Shown: piece by piece, positions 26,045 through 35,896 of the stretch
Layout of the letters: every line of letters begins with the position of its first letter
How positions within the stretch are numbered: the stretch's first letter is position 1
Assembly: GCF_023016525.1 (NCBI RefSeq)
Contig: NZ_JALKCG010000010.1
Coordinates: forward strand, 1 to 64,000
Direction of reading: 5' to 3'
Origin: Ancylobacter koreensis
Lineage (GTDB): Bacteria; Pseudomonadota; Alphaproteobacteria; Rhizobiales; Xanthobacteraceae
Length of the DNA: 64,000 nucleotides
Translations under genes and position numbers: made by a program
The notes under the pieces: generated by a model
The model's database searches: none
What the model was told of the DNA's origin: nothing
What the model saw: the letters and a program-made list of their open reading frames with translations, nothing else

Positions 26045-26389
26045 ATGTTCGCCGCGCGCTCGATGCTCGCCGCCGCCTCGCTTGTCGCCGCCTCGCTTGC
26101 CGTCCTCGTCGCGACGCCCGCGCTGGCGAAGGACCGCAACGTCGACATCGTGAACGAGTCCGGCTTCACCATCACCAGCTTCTACGCCTCCGCCGTCGAC
26201 GAAGACACCTGGGAGGAAGACATGCTGGACAACGACACGCTGAAGGACGGCGAGACCCTGGAAGCCGAGATCGACGACGGCACCGATGCCTGCATCTACG
26301 ACTTCAAGGCGGTGTTTTCGGACGGCGACGTCGCGATCAAGCGCAAGGTCAATGTCTGCGAGATCGGCACTTTCACTTTCAAGCCGTGA
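26045..26389 (+). CDS. Small exported acidic protein of unknown function
   Basis: The 114-residue precursor has a signal peptide (ARSMLAAASLVAASLAVLVATPALA) and an acidic mature part beginning KDRNVDIVNESGFTITSFYAS, with many Asp and Glu (DEDTWEEDMLDNDTLKDGE) and two Cys residues that could form a disulfide. The all-beta look and the WEEDML and CIYDFKAVF segments recall small periplasmic proteins seen widely in Hyphomicrobiales, whose function is not known to me. The ATG at 26045 is the start consistent with the signal peptide. Confidence 0.72.
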   Translation: MFAARSMLAAASLVAASLAVLVATPALAKDRNVDIVNESGFTITSFYASAVDEDTWEEDMLDNDTLKDGETLEAEIDDGTDACIYDFKAVFSDGDVAIKRKVNVCEIGTFTFKP

Positions 26390-26400
26390 GATCGGGGCCG

Positions 26401-27213
26401 CTAACGCAAGCGCGGCGCCGGCGGGTGGCCGGCGACGAGCAGCAGGTCGCTTTCGTCCTTGAGGCTTACGCCGGTGAGGCGACGCGCCAGCGCTTCCTTC
26501 AGCAGCCATGCCAGCTTGAACGCGGCGTGCTCGTGCGAAAGACCCTCGCCACGCACGTTGGAGATGCAGTTGCGCTCGGCGTCCGAACGCCCGACGCGCG
26601 GCGCGAAGGTAAGGTAGAGGCCGAGGCTGTCGGGTGAGGAGAGACCCGGCCGCTCGCCGACCAGCACCACCACGGCCTGCGCCTTCAGGATCTCGCCCGC
26701 CTCGTCGCCCAACGCCACCCGCGCCTGGCTGGCGACGACGACTGGTGCGAGGCTCCAGCCCGCCTCCGCCACGCGCGCCTTGAAGGCCGCGAGGAAAGGC
26801 ACCGCCTGCGCGTGAATGGCGGTGGAGGACAGGCCGTCCGCCACCACGATGGCGATGTCGACGGGCTCGCCCGCCCGCTCCCGCAGGGCCGCGCGTCCCT
26901 CCTCCGACAACCGACGGCCGAGATCGGGGCGGCGCAGATAAACGTCGCGCGCCGGCGCGGCCGAGGCGACCTCGACCGTCTCGAAGCCGAGCGCGGCGAT
27001 GTCCGCCGTCACCTGCGCGGAATCGAACGGGGTATGCACCGCGTCGCGCGCCTGCGCATGGGCGAGCGCGAAGCGCAGCACCTCGCGGGTCGGCAGGCCG
27101 GTGCCGGCGCGCCCGAGCGCGATGCGCGCGGGGGTGATGCCGGCCAGCTTTTCCCACACGTCGTGGATCACGTAATCGGATGCGTGCGCGTGGGTCGGTT
27201 TGTCTTCGCTCAT
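26401..27213 (-). CDS. eutC: Ethanolamine ammonia-lyase small subunit
   Basis: EutC pairs with EutB to convert ethanolamine to acetaldehyde and ammonia with adenosylcobalamin. The 270-residue product shows [79 protein letters not shown] and [15 protein letters not shown], all diagnostic. The ATG at 27213 overlaps the eutB stop (ATGA). No microcompartment shell gene or EutA-type reactivase is adjacent. Confidence 0.95.
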   Translation of the reverse strand: MSEDKPTHAHASDYVIHDVWEKLAGITPARIALGRAGTGLPTREVLRFALAHAQARDAVHTPFDSAQVTADIAALGFETVEVASAAPARDVYLRRPDLGRRLSEEGRAALRERAGEPVDIAIVVADGLSSTAIHAQAVPFLAAFKARVAEAGWSLAPVVVASQARVALGDEAGEILKAQAVVVLVGERPGLSSPDSLGLYLTFAPRVGRSDAERNCISNVRGEGLSHEHAAFKLAWLLKEALARRLTGVSLKDESDLLLVAGHPPAPRLR

Positions 27214-28598
27214 GCCGCCAGCTCCGGCGCCGCAGCCAGCAGCGGATGGTTGCCGCGATGCGCCTTCAGCCGCCCGTCCGGCCCGGTGATGCCCATGCGC
27301 TGGAGCCATGCCTCGAATTCCGGCGCCCGCTTCAGGCCGAGCACCTCGCGCAGGTAGAGCTGATCGTGGAAGGAGGTGGACTGGTAGTTCAGCATCACGT
27401 CGTCCGAGCCGGGAATGCCCATGATGTAGGTGACGCCCGCCGCGCCGAGCAGCGTCATCAGCGTGTCCATGTCGTCCTGGTCGGCCTCGGCGTGGTTGGT
27501 GTAGCAGACGTCGCAGCCGAGCGGCACGCCCATCAGCTTGCCGCAGAAATGGTCCTCCAGCCCGGCGCGGATGATCTGCTTGCCGTCATAGAGATATTCC
27601 GGCCCGATGAAGCCGACGACGGTATTCACCAGCAGCGGCTCGAACGGCCGGCACACGGCATAGGCGCGCGCTTCCAGCGTCTGCTGGTCGACCCCGTGAT
27701 GGGCGTTGGCGGAGAGCGCCGAGCCCTGCCCGGTCTCGAAATACATCACATTGTCGCCCAGCGTGCCGCGCTTGAGCGAAAGCGCCGCCTCACGCCCCTC
27801 CTTCAGCACGGCGAGGTCGATGCCGAAGGAGGCGTTGGCCGCTTGCGTGCCTGCCACGGACTGGAACACGAGGTCCACCGGCACGCCGCGATTGATCACT
27901 TCCGTCGAGGTGGTGACATGGGTGAGCACGCAGGCCTGCGTCGGAATCTCGAAGCGCTGGATGATGCCGTCGGTGAGCTTCAGCAGTTCGCTCAGCGCAG
28001 GAATGCTGTCCGAAGCCGGGTTGATGCCGATCACCGCGTCGCCGCAGCCATAGAGCAGACCGTCGAGTATGGAGGCGGTAATGCCGGCCGCATCGTCGGT
28101 CGGGTGGTTGGGCTGCAAGCGCACCGCCATGGTGCCGGGCAGGCCGATGGTGTTGCGGAACTTCGTCACGACGCGACACTTGCGGGCGACGGCGATCAGG
28201 TCCTGGTTGCGCATCAGCTTGGAGACGGCTGCCGCCATCTCCGGCGTCACGCCGGGCGCCAGCGCCGCCAGCGCCTCCGAAGTGGCGGACGCCGAGAGCA
28301 GGAAATCGCGGAAGTCGCCCACCGTCATGTGGGAGACCGGCCGGAAGGCGGCGGCGTCGTGCGTGTCGATGATCAGACGTGTCACCTCGTCCGCCTCATA
28401 GGGCACCAGCGCCTCACTGAGGAAGGCGGTGAGCGGCACCTCGGCGAGACACATGCGGGCGGCGACGTTCTCCTCCGCCGAGGCGGCAGCGACGCCGGCC
28501 AGCATGTCGCCGGAGCGGAGCGGCGTCGCCTTCGCCATCAGGTCCTTCAGGTCAGCGAAGGCGTAGGTCTGCGGCCCGACGACGTGGCGATACGGCAT
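27210..28598 (-). CDS. eutB: Ethanolamine ammonia-lyase large subunit
   Basis: The 462-residue catalytic subunit contains [76 protein letters not shown] and [21 protein letters not shown], as expected for EutB. It binds ethanolamine and the corrin cofactor with EutC. The start is the ATG at 28598 (MPYRHVVG); the frame extends upstream without protein-like sequence. The acetaldehyde and ammonia products would feed central metabolism. The gene is divergent from the hydrolase at 28780. Confidence 0.96.
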   Translation of the reverse strand: MPYRHVVGPQTYAFADLKDLMAKATPLRSGDMLAGVAAASAEENVAARMCLAEVPLTAFLSEALVPYEADEVTRLIIDTHDAAAFRPVSHMTVGDFRDFLLSASATSEALAALAPGVTPEMAAAVSKLMRNQDLIAVARKCRVVTKFRNTIGLPGTMAVRLQPNHPTDDAAGITASILDGLLYGCGDAVIGINPASDSIPALSELLKLTDGIIQRFEIPTQACVLTHVTTSTEVINRGVPVDLVFQSVAGTQAANASFGIDLAVLKEGREAALSLKRGTLGDNVMYFETGQGSALSANAHHGVDQQTLEARAYAVCRPFEPLLVNTVVGFIGPEYLYDGKQIIRAGLEDHFCGKLMGVPLGCDVCYTNHAEADQDDMDTLMTLLGAAGVTYIMGIPGSDDVMLNYQSTSFHDQLYLREVLGLKRAPEFEAWLQRMGITGPDGRLKAHRGNHPLLAAAPELAA

Positions 28599-28779
28599 GA
28601 TGGATACCCTTTCGCGCCGTAGTCTGCTTGTTTCGGCGCCATGGGCAAAATGTATCCCGACGCATCGGCGGCGGGAAGCGCGACGTGCAATGCTCGGCTC
28701 GATGGTCGACCCCATGCCAATGCTGGACGGGCGCCGCCGCAGCGGCTAGGACCGCGCCAGACGGCAGGGGAGACACGCC

Positions 28780-29523
28780 ATGGCCACCTACATTCTCATC
28801 CACGGCTCCTGGCACTGGGGCGGCTGCTTCCAGAAGGTGGCGAACATTCTCGGCGCCGCCGGCCATGCGGTGATCGCGCCGGACCTCGCCAGCCACGGCT
28901 TCGACACCACGCCGACCGCCGCCGTCACGGATATCGCGATCTATGCCGCGCCGGTGCGCGCTGCGCTGGAGGAGGTGGACGGCAAGGCGATCCTCGTCGG
29001 CCATTCGGTGGGCGGGGCGACCTGCACCTGGCTCGGCGAGGAGATGACGGAGCGGGTCGAGGCGCTGGTCTATCTCACCGGCTTTATGGCGCCCGCCGGC
29101 AAGACCGCGCGCGACTTCGTCATGACGCCGACCTATCTGAAGGACCCCGCCATCGTGGAGACGCAGGGCATGCTGCGGCTCGGCAAGGAAGGGCTGGGCC
29201 TCGACCTCTCGCGCCGCGACCTCATCGCCCGTTCGCTCTATTCCGATTGCACGGAGCATGACATCGAGCGCGCCCTGCCGAATCTCGTGCGCGTCACCCC
29301 GCACGCGCCCTTCGCCGCCGTCTCGGCCATCACGCCGCACCGCTTCGGCCGGCTGCGCCGGCACTATATCGAGTGCCTTCAGGATCGCGGCCTGCCGCTC
29401 GCCGTGCAGCGCGAAATGCAGGCGGCGGTGCCGGGCGCGCATGTGCACCAGCTCGACACCGGCCATTCGCCCTTCCTGAGCGCGCCGGAAGCGGTGGCAG
29501 AGATATTGTTGAACATCCGCTGA
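28780..29523 (+). CDS. Alpha/beta-fold hydrolase, esterase-like
   Basis: The 247-residue protein has TYILIHGSWHWGGCFQKVANIL (oxyanion loop), the nucleophile elbow VGHSVGG, and a late His in LDTGHSPFLSAPEAV. The GSWHWG and DTGHSPF forms resemble the plant methylesterase and hydroxynitrile lyase branch and its bacterial relatives. No signal peptide is visible. It lies between eutB (divergent) and the agmatinase gene; the substrate is not evident. Confidence 0.88.
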   Translation: MATYILIHGSWHWGGCFQKVANILGAAGHAVIAPDLASHGFDTTPTAAVTDIAIYAAPVRAALEEVDGKAILVGHSVGGATCTWLGEEMTERVEALVYLTGFMAPAGKTARDFVMTPTYLKDPAIVETQGMLRLGKEGLGLDLSRRDLIARSLYSDCTEHDIERALPNLVRVTPHAPFAAVSAITPHRFGRLRRHYIECLQDRGLPLAVQREMQAAVPGAHVHQLDTGHSPFLSAPEAVAEILLNIR

Positions 29524-29644
29524 GCCCGCAGCGCCACACCTCGCCGCATCCGACGAAGGAGCGGCGCGTGCCCCCTCCCCGTCCGCGCCGGCACCGGCTA
29601 GCCTGACCGCTCTTCCAGAGCCAGAAGGCCAGCACGAGGCACGA

Positions 29645-30700
29645 ATGTCCGATCACGAGAAGCTCGCGAAGCTGCGCGCGAAATATGCCGGCGTCGGCGG
29701 TGGCGTCGTCTATGACGAAACCTTCAAGCGCGTCGCCGAGCTCCAGTTCAAGGACGGCGAGAAGCGCGTCTGGCCATGGGCCGGCGCCGCGACCCTGCTC
29801 GACGCGCCCTATCGTCCGGATGCACAGGAACTCGCCGATTTCGGCGGGCTCGACATGGCGCTGATCGGCGTTCCGATGGATCTCGGCGTCACCAACCGGG
29901 CCGGCTGCCGCCTTGGACCGCGCGCGGTGCGCGCCATCGAGCGCATCGGACCCTATGAGCACGTGCTGAACATGGTGCCTGCTGCCGAGGTCAAGGCCGC
30001 CGATATCGGCGACGTGCCGTTCCGCTCGCGCTTCAGCCTCGACAGCTGCCACGAGGACATCGAGGCCTTCTACAAGAAGATCGTCGCGGCGGGTGTCATT
30101 CCGCTCTCGGTCGGCGGCGATCATTCCATCACCGGCTCGATCCTGCGCGCCGTCGGCGAGAAGCGGCCGGTCGGCATGCTGCACATCGACGCCCATTGCG
30201 ACACCTCGGGCACCTATGAGGGCGCCAAGTTCCACCATGGCGGGCCGTTCCGCAACGCGGTGCTCGACGGCGTGCTCGACCCCGCGCGCACGATCCAGAT
30301 CGGCATTCGCGGCGGCGCCGAGTTCCTGTGGGAATTCTCCTATGAGAGCGGCATGACGGTGATCCATGCCGAGGAGGTCACGGGCCTCGGCGTGCCGGCG
30401 ATCATCGAGCGGGCGAAGCAGGTGCTGGGCGACGGGCCGGTCTATGTGTCCTTCGACGTCGACAGCCTCGACCCCGCCTTCGCGCCGGGCACCGGCACGC
30501 CGGAGATCGGCGGGCTGACCACGCGCGAAGTACTGGAGATCATCCGCGGCCTCAACGGGCTCGACGTGATCGGCGGCGACGTGGTGGAGATCGCACCCCA
30601 GTACGACGCAACGTCCAACACCGCCCACGCGGCGGCGCAGGTGCTGTTCGAAATCTTCTGCCTTTCGGTGACGGCGCTCAAGGCGCGGCGGGGCGCGTGA
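29645..30700 (+). CDS. Ureohydrolase family enzyme, agmatinase-like
   Basis: The 351-residue product has the binuclear manganese motifs of the arginase/agmatinase family: SVGGDHSITG, MLHIDAHCDTSG and YVSFDVDSLDPAFAPGTGTPE, and the late GGDVVEIAPQYD. Agmatinases release urea and putrescine; related enzymes act on guanidinobutyrate, guanidinopropionate or other guanidino compounds, so the exact substrate is open. An N-terminal extension of roughly 70 residues precedes the core. It overlaps the following nitrilase gene, pointing to a joint guanidine or amide pathway. Confidence 0.9.
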   Translation: MSDHEKLAKLRAKYAGVGGGVVYDETFKRVAELQFKDGEKRVWPWAGAATLLDAPYRPDAQELADFGGLDMALIGVPMDLGVTNRAGCRLGPRAVRAIERIGPYEHVLNMVPAAEVKAADIGDVPFRSRFSLDSCHEDIEAFYKKIVAAGVIPLSVGGDHSITGSILRAVGEKRPVGMLHIDAHCDTSGTYEGAKFHHGGPFRNAVLDGVLDPARTIQIGIRGGAEFLWEFSYESGMTVIHAEEVTGLGVPAIIERAKQVLGDGPVYVSFDVDSLDPAFAPGTGTPEIGGLTTREVLEIIRGLNGLDVIGGDVVEIAPQYDATSNTAHAAAQVLFEIFCLSVTALKARRGA

Positions 30701-31500
30701 TGCGGCTCGCCATGCTCCAGACGGCGGGCGATTCCGCCAACCGTCCCGCTGCCAATCTCGACCTGCTGGAAGCGGCCGCCGCCCGCGCAAAGGCGGGCGG
30801 CGCGGACCTGCTGCTGGCGCCGGAGATGTTTCTCTCCGGCTACAATATCGGCCGCGAGGCGGCGCTCGCCGTCGCCGAACCGGCGGACGGACCGGCCGCG
30901 CAGCGCGCCCGCGAGATCGCGCGCGCCCACGACATCGGGCTCTGCTACGGCTATCCCGAGCTGGGCGAAGGCGGCGCGGTCTATAATTCCTGCCTGCTCG
31001 TCGGCCGCGACGGCACAGTGCTGCTCAACTTCCGCAAGACACACCTGTTCGCCGCGCTGGACCGCGCCATGTTCGCGCCCGGCGAGGGCTCGGCGGCGCT
31101 CGCGGAGGTGGAGGGTTTCAAGGTCGGTATGCTGATCTGCTACGATGTCGAGTTCCCCGAGGCGGTGCGCGCCCTCGCGCTCGCCGGGGCCGACCTCGTG
31201 CTGGTGCCGACCGCCAACATGAAGCCCTATGACGCGGTGTCCCACTTCGTGGTGCCCTCCCGCGCCTTCGAGAACGAGCTGTTCGTCGCCTATGCCAATC
31301 GCTGCGGGCAGGAAGGCGAGCTCGACTATATGGGGCTGAGCTGCGTCGGCGATCCCAATGGCGGCAATCTGGTGCTCGCCGGCGAGGGCGAGGAACTGGT
31401 CTTCGCCGATCTCCTGCCCGATCGGTTGAAGGCGGCGCGCGCCATCAACACCCATGTGCCGGACCGCCGGCCGGACGTTTATGAACGGCTGAACCGTTAA
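30700..31500 (+). CDS. Carbon-nitrogen hydrolase (nitrilase superfamily)
   Basis: The 266-residue protein shows the Glu-Lys-Cys triad of the superfamily: LLLAPEMFLSGYN (Glu), LLNFRKTHLF (Lys) and GMLICYDVEFPEAVRALALAGADLVLVPTA (Cys). Members hydrolyse amides, N-carbamoyl groups or nitriles. Its ATG overlaps the agmatinase stop (TGATG), so the two are coupled; an upstream GTG at 30697 is an alternative start. By context the substrate is likely the amide or carbamoyl product of guanidino-compound breakdown, but this is inference. Confidence 0.88.
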   Translation: MRLAMLQTAGDSANRPAANLDLLEAAAARAKAGGADLLLAPEMFLSGYNIGREAALAVAEPADGPAAQRAREIARAHDIGLCYGYPELGEGGAVYNSCLLVGRDGTVLLNFRKTHLFAALDRAMFAPGEGSAALAEVEGFKVGMLICYDVEFPEAVRALALAGADLVLVPTANMKPYDAVSHFVVPSRAFENELFVAYANRCGQEGELDYMGLSCVGDPNGGNLVLAGEGEELVFADLLPDRLKAARAINTHVPDRRPDVYERLNR

Positions 31501-31501
31501 G

Positions 31502-31595
31502 CGTCATCCCGGCCGACGGCAAAGCCGTCGAGCCGGGATCGTTTTCCATTTCACGAAGCGATCCCGGATCGGCCTTGCGGCCGTCCGGGATGACG
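31502..31595. repeat. Palindromic dispersed repeat, copy 1
   Basis: CGTCATCCCGG opens the unit and CCGGGATGACG closes it; inside are CCGGGATCG and CGATCCCGG around a TTTTCCATTTC core. It would fold as nested hairpins. A second copy with the same architecture lies at 39228-39316. It sits between convergent genes (nitrilase and MFS transporter) and could also terminate both. Confidence 0.8.
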
Positions 31596-31610
31596 TCCGT
31601 CCTGTCAGCC

Positions 31611-32921
31611 TCAATGCGCAGGCGACTGGCGCCCGCCGGCCAGCGCAACCGGCGCCTCGGCTTCCACCGCGCTGCGGGCGATGAAGCGCGCGCGTAGCGG
31701 CTTCAGCACGAACAGGGCAAGGAAGGCCGCCGTGGCATTGAGCCCGACGGCGATGGCGAACACCGCGTACCAGCCGTAGATGGCGGCGACGACGCTGGCG
31801 AGCGGCACCAGCAGCGCCGCCGTGCCCTTGGCGGTGTAGAGCATGCCCGCATTGGTCGCGGCGAACTTCGAGCCGAAGGTGTCGCCGCAGGTCGCCGGGA
31901 ACAGCGAATAGATCTCGCCGAACACGCCGAAGAAGCAGGCCGTCGCCAGCACGAACACGACCGGGTTCGAGCCGTGATAGACGAGCAGCAGAAGCATGAC
32001 GGCTGCCGTGCCGAAGGCGATGAACATAGTGTTCTCGCGGCCGATACGGTCCGAGACATAGCCGAAGACCGGGCGGCCGAAGCCGTCGAAGATGCGGTCG
32101 AGCGAGATGGCGAACGTCAGCGCCGCCGCCGAGATGCCGAGGATGCTCACCGGCGTGTCGGCGACGCCGAGATCGTGGGCGATGGGGCCGATCTGCGCCG
32201 CCGCCATCAGGCCACCCGAGGCGACCATGACGAACATGAGGTAGAGCAGCCAGAACACCGGCTTGGTCAGCGTCTGGTTGGGCTGGTAGTCGACCTTGCT
32301 CTGCGGCAGGCCCAGCGCCTTCTTCGGCGCCGCGATCTTGAACTTCGGGGGATAGAGGAACTGCGCGGCGATCAGGACGACGATGCCCTGCCCGATGCCG
32401 AACCAGAAGAACGCCGTCTGGTAGCCGTGCGCCGCGATGGTGTTGGCGATCGGCACCACGGTCAGGGCCGCGCCGGCACCGAATCCGGCGGCGGTGGCGC
32501 CGGCGGCGAGGCCGCGGCGGTAGGGGAACCACTTCAGCGCGTTGCCGACGCAGGTGCCGTACACCGAGCCGGCGCCGATGCCGCCGAACACCGCGCCGAC
32601 ATAGAGCATGGTGAGCGAGGCGGCGTAGGAATTGATGATCCACGCCAGCGCGATCATCACCGCGCCGAAGGACAGGACGATGCGCGGGCCGTAGCGATCC
32701 ACGAACCACGCCTCGACCGGCACCAGCCAGGTCTCGGTCAGCACGAAGAGGGTGAAGGCGGTCTGGATCGCCGCCCGGCCCCAGCCATGGGCGTGGTCGA
32801 TCGGATCGACGAACAGCGTCCAGCCATATTGAAGATTGGCGATCATCGCCATGCAGAGGATGCCGCAGGCGAGCTGGAACCAGGGTTCCCAGGCGCGCGT
32901 GCTCGTGGTGCTCGCTTCCAT
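31611..32921 (-). CDS. MFS transporter, oxalate/formate antiporter (OFA) family
   Basis: The 436-residue protein has about twelve membrane segments and the OFA pattern: WFQLACGILCMAMIANLQYGWTLFVDPI, VPVEAWFVDRYGPR, GGIGAGSVYGTCVGNALKWFP, RRGLAAGATAAGFGAGAALT and FDGFGRPVFGYVSDRIGRENTMF. OxlT exchanges oxalate for formate; many relatives carry other monocarboxylates or dicarboxylates. No oxalate catabolic genes are adjacent, so the substrate is uncertain. The gene converges on the nitrilase gene across a palindromic repeat. Confidence 0.9.
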   Translation of the reverse strand: MEASTTSTRAWEPWFQLACGILCMAMIANLQYGWTLFVDPIDHAHGWGRAAIQTAFTLFVLTETWLVPVEAWFVDRYGPRIVLSFGAVMIALAWIINSYAASLTMLYVGAVFGGIGAGSVYGTCVGNALKWFPYRRGLAAGATAAGFGAGAALTVVPIANTIAAHGYQTAFFWFGIGQGIVVLIAAQFLYPPKFKIAAPKKALGLPQSKVDYQPNQTLTKPVFWLLYLMFVMVASGGLMAAAQIGPIAHDLGVADTPVSILGISAAALTFAISLDRIFDGFGRPVFGYVSDRIGRENTMFIAFGTAAVMLLLLVYHGSNPVVFVLATACFFGVFGEIYSLFPATCGDTFGSKFAATNAGMLYTAKGTAALLVPLASVVAAIYGWYAVFAIAVGLNATAAFLALFVLKPLRARFIARSAVEAEAPVALAGGRQSPAH

Positions 32922-33561
32922 TGACGTTTCCTTGACCTGTTGGAATTCCGCGCAGCTCTTGCCGGCCGCTTCGGGTGTCGCGTTCCGCGCCGTGGCGCGG
33001 CAGTCCGTGCATCGTCAGCGCCGGGAAGAAGAGCGGATAATTCCGCCTCATTCCTACTTACCGAACGTCAATACTTGCCGTTCCGTCATTCGTGCAATGC
33101 TGCGAATACATCGTTATCGACTTGGACATTAGAAATAACATGTCTTTTCTGCCGTTCAATATGAAATATACCAAGGTATGTTTACGCAACGACACCTTAT
33201 CGCGACACATTTTCCACCAGGCAAACCATCAAGATGTCGCGACAACTTCGACAATAAGTCTGCTCGGCGCGCCTTTCTTTCGTGTTCGACCGGTGGCGCG
33301 GGACGCAGCGGAGCGCGACATCTGACGCAGCGGTTCCGTCCCGCGCTTTTCCGCTCTACCGCCGCTCTTCAGCCACGTCCTGCGCTCGCGCCTGTCGACC
33401 GGCCACGCGGTATCCTGCGTCATCCCCAGAGTAAGGCGGCGCCCCGCCGTTCCGGTGCAAGGGAACCGCCGGGCGCGCCCGGCGTTCTGTTACCGCTCGA
33501 CAGAGCATCGCCCCCGGCTTCCCGGGCCGGAGCGGCGCACATCGAACGCAGGAGAACACCC
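32922..33561. other. Long intergenic region with an AT-rich core
   Basis: About 640 bp separate the OFA transporter start from the 47-residue ORF. The part near 33040-33260 is clearly more AT-rich than its surroundings and probably holds the transporter promoter. Frames of 60-175 codons cross it but none is protein-like, apart from the end of one that is the small membrane protein at 33562. I see no RNA gene. Confidence 0.5.
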
Positions 33562-33705
33562 ATGAGTCGCACCTTGCTCACCGTCGTCGTGCTGGTCCTC
33601 GCCGGCGTCGCGGCCTTCTTCGCCTATCAGGCCTATGAGCGCGACCGGAACTCGCTGCAGATCGAGGTGGGTCCGCAGGGCGTGAAGGTCGATCCGCCGG
33701 GCTGA
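33562..33705 (+). CDS. Small single-pass membrane protein, 47 residues
   Basis: The ATG at 33562 has AGGAGAA upstream. The product has one N-terminal hydrophobic helix (LLTVVVLVLAGVAAFFAYQAY) followed by a short charged and polar tail ending LQIEVGPQGVKVDPPG. This is a plausible inner-membrane-anchored small protein with a soluble tail. No partner is known; the next gene is an MHS-family transporter 151 bp downstream. Confidence 0.65.
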   Translation: MSRTLLTVVVLVLAGVAAFFAYQAYERDRNSLQIEVGPQGVKVDPPG

Positions 33706-33856
33706 GCCGGGGCACCGATCCGTTGCGAAAACGCACGTCCTTTCGAAAGTATGAGGCCGGCACGCTGCATTTGCCGGCCTCGTGGTCTAAAAGGGCCTCC
33801 ACATCCGCCGCCCCGCGCCCGCTGCGCCCGGCCGGCCGACCGTTTCGGAGCCCGCA

Positions 33857-35206
33857 ATGTCCTCCACCCTCGCCGCCGCGCCCGCCGGCGCTGTTGCCAA
33901 TCCGCGCTCGCGCGTCATCCTCGCCAGCCTGATCGGCACGACCATCGAGTTCTACGATTTCTACGTCTACGCCACCGCCGCCGTGCTGGTGTTCCCGCAC
34001 CTGTTCTTTCCGGCCGGCAACGACACGGCGGCGCTGCTCGCCTCCTTTGCCATCTTCGGCGCCGCCATGGTGGCCCGTCCGCTCGGGGCGATCTTCTTCG
34101 GGCATCTCGGCGACCGCAGCGGGCGCAAGGTGACGCTGGTCGGCGCGCTGCTGACCATGGGCATCGCGACCTTCCTGATCGGTGTGTTGCCGACCTTCCA
34201 TCAGGCGGGATGGCTGGCGCCGGCGCTGCTGGTGGTGATGCGGCTCGCGCAGGGCTTCGCGCTCGGCGGCGAATGGAGCGGCGCCGCGCTGGTGGCGACC
34301 GAGAACGCCCCGCCCGGCAAGCGCGCCGTGTTCGGCACCTTCCCGCAGCTCGGCGCGCCCCTCGGCTTCATTCTCGCCAACGGCCTGTTCCTCATCATCG
34401 CCGCGCTGATGCCCTCCGAGGACCCGAGCCGGCCCTCCGACGCCTTCCTGAACTGGGGATGGCGCATCCCCTTCCTGTTCTCCATCGTGATGGTGGCGAT
34501 CGGCCTGTGGGTGCGGCTCAACCTCGTGGAAAGCGCCGCCTTCGAGAAGACGGTGAAGTCCGGCAAGGTGCGCAAGCTGCCGCTCGCCTCGGTGTTCCGC
34601 ACCCATGGCCGCGAGCTGGTGCTCGGCACCTTCTACATGCTCGCGACCTATGTGCTGTTCTACCTGATGACGACCTTCTCGCTCAGCTATGGCCGCGCCG
34701 CCGTCGCCGCGAAGCTGCCCGGGCTCGGCTACGACTACACGACCTTCGTGCTGATGATGATCATCGGCGTGGTGTTCTTCGGCATCTTCACCATGCTGTC
34801 CGGTCCCTGGGCGGACCGGTGGGGCCGCCGCCGCACGCTGATCGCGGTAACGCTCGGCATCATCGCCTTCGGCCTCGTCTGGGTGCCGATGCTGGCCGCC
34901 GGGCCGGTCGGCGTCATGGCGTGGCTGATCCTCGGATTCAGCCTGATGGGCATGACCTTCGGTCCGATGGGCGCGCTGCTGCCGGAGCTGTTCCCGGCCA
35001 ATGTGCGCTACACCGGCTCGGGGATCGCCTACAACGTCTCCTCGATCCTCGGCGCCGCCGTCGCGCCCTTCATCGCCGTGGCTTTGTGGAGCTACGGTGC
35101 CGGAAGCCCGTTCTGGGTCGGCGTCTATCTCTCCTCCATGGCCGTGCTCACGCTCATCGCGCTGCTGCTCGGCCACGAGACGCGCGACGTCGACATCGAC
35201 GCGTGA
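33857..35206 (+). CDS. MFS transporter, metabolite:H+ symporter (MHS) family
   Basis: The 449-residue protein shows the MHS signatures: LIGTTIEFYDFYVYATAAVLVFPHLFFP, ARPLGAIFFGHLGDRSGRKVTL, MRLAQGFALGGEWSGAALVATENAP and ELFPANVRYTGSGIAYNVSSILG. Family members (ShiA, KgtP, ProP, citrate transporters) are proton symporters for organic acids or osmolytes; the substrate is not determined here. Its stop lies 6 bp from the end of kdpE, which converges on it. Confidence 0.92.
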   Translation: MSSTLAAAPAGAVANPRSRVILASLIGTTIEFYDFYVYATAAVLVFPHLFFPAGNDTAALLASFAIFGAAMVARPLGAIFFGHLGDRSGRKVTLVGALLTMGIATFLIGVLPTFHQAGWLAPALLVVMRLAQGFALGGEWSGAALVATENAPPGKRAVFGTFPQLGAPLGFILANGLFLIIAALMPSEDPSRPSDAFLNWGWRIPFLFSIVMVAIGLWVRLNLVESAAFEKTVKSGKVRKLPLASVFRTHGRELVLGTFYMLATYVLFYLMTTFSLSYGRAAVAAKLPGLGYDYTTFVLMMIIGVVFFGIFTMLSGPWADRWGRRRTLIAVTLGIIAFGLVWVPMLAAGPVGVMAWLILGFSLMGMTFGPMGALLPELFPANVRYTGSGIAYNVSSILGAAVAPFIAVALWSYGAGSPFWVGVYLSSMAVLTLIALLLGHETRDVDIDA

Positions 35207-35212
35207 GCGCGC

Positions 35213-35896
35213 CTACTCGCCGGCCCGGTAGCCGATGCCGGGCTCGGTGAGGATCAGCGCGGGATTGGCGGGATCGGCCTCCAGCTTGGTGCGGAGCTGG
35301 CCGACATAGACCCTGAGATACTGCGTGTCGTGTTCGTGGGCGGGACCCCACACCTCGCGCAGGATCTGGCGATGCGTCAGCACCCGCCCGGCATGGCGGA
35401 CGAGGAAGGCAACGAGGTCGAACTCCTTCGGCGTCAGCTTTATCTCCACGCCCTCGCGCAGCACGCGATGGCGGGGAATGTCGATCTCGATGGGGCCAAG
35501 CCGCAGCACCGGCGTCTCGCCCTTTTCCTGCATGCGGTGGCGCAGCGCCGCGCGCAGCCGCGCCATCAATTCGCCGATGCCGAAAGGCTTGTTGACGAAA
35601 TCGTCGGCGCCGAGGTCCAGCGCCTCGATCTTCTCGATCTCGCGGTCGCGCGCGGACAGCACCACGACCGGGATATCCGACCATTCGCGCAGTCGCCGGA
35701 TGACCTCCTTGCCGTCCATGTCGGGCAGGCCGAGGTCGAGCACGACGATGTCCGGCCGCCGGTTCACCGCCAGCGCCAGCGCCTGCGCGCCCGTGTCGGC
35801 CCTCAGCGCCGTGTAACCGTTGGCGGCGAGCGCCGGCGCCATGAAGCGGTGGATCGCCGGTTCGTCGTCGACCACCAGAACGCTGACTCCGGTCAT
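35213..35896 (-). CDS. kdpE: Response regulator KdpE
   Basis: KdpE activates the kdp operon when phosphorylated by KdpD. The 227-residue protein has a receiver domain with VLVVDDEPAI, the phospho-acceptor Asp in DIVVLDLGLPDMDG and the conserved Lys in DFVNKPFG, followed by an OmpR-type winged helix (LTPKEFDLVAFLVRHAGRVLTHRQILREVWG). The start overlaps the kdpD stop (ATGA at 35893-35896). It is the last gene of the operon. Confidence 0.97.
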   Translation of the reverse strand: MTGVSVLVVDDEPAIHRFMAPALAANGYTALRADTGAQALALAVNRRPDIVVLDLGLPDMDGKEVIRRLREWSDIPVVVLSARDREIEKIEALDLGADDFVNKPFGIGELMARLRAALRHRMQEKGETPVLRLGPIEIDIPRHRVLREGVEIKLTPKEFDLVAFLVRHAGRVLTHRQILREVWGPAHEHDTQYLRVYVGQLRTKLEADPANPALILTEPGIGYRAGE

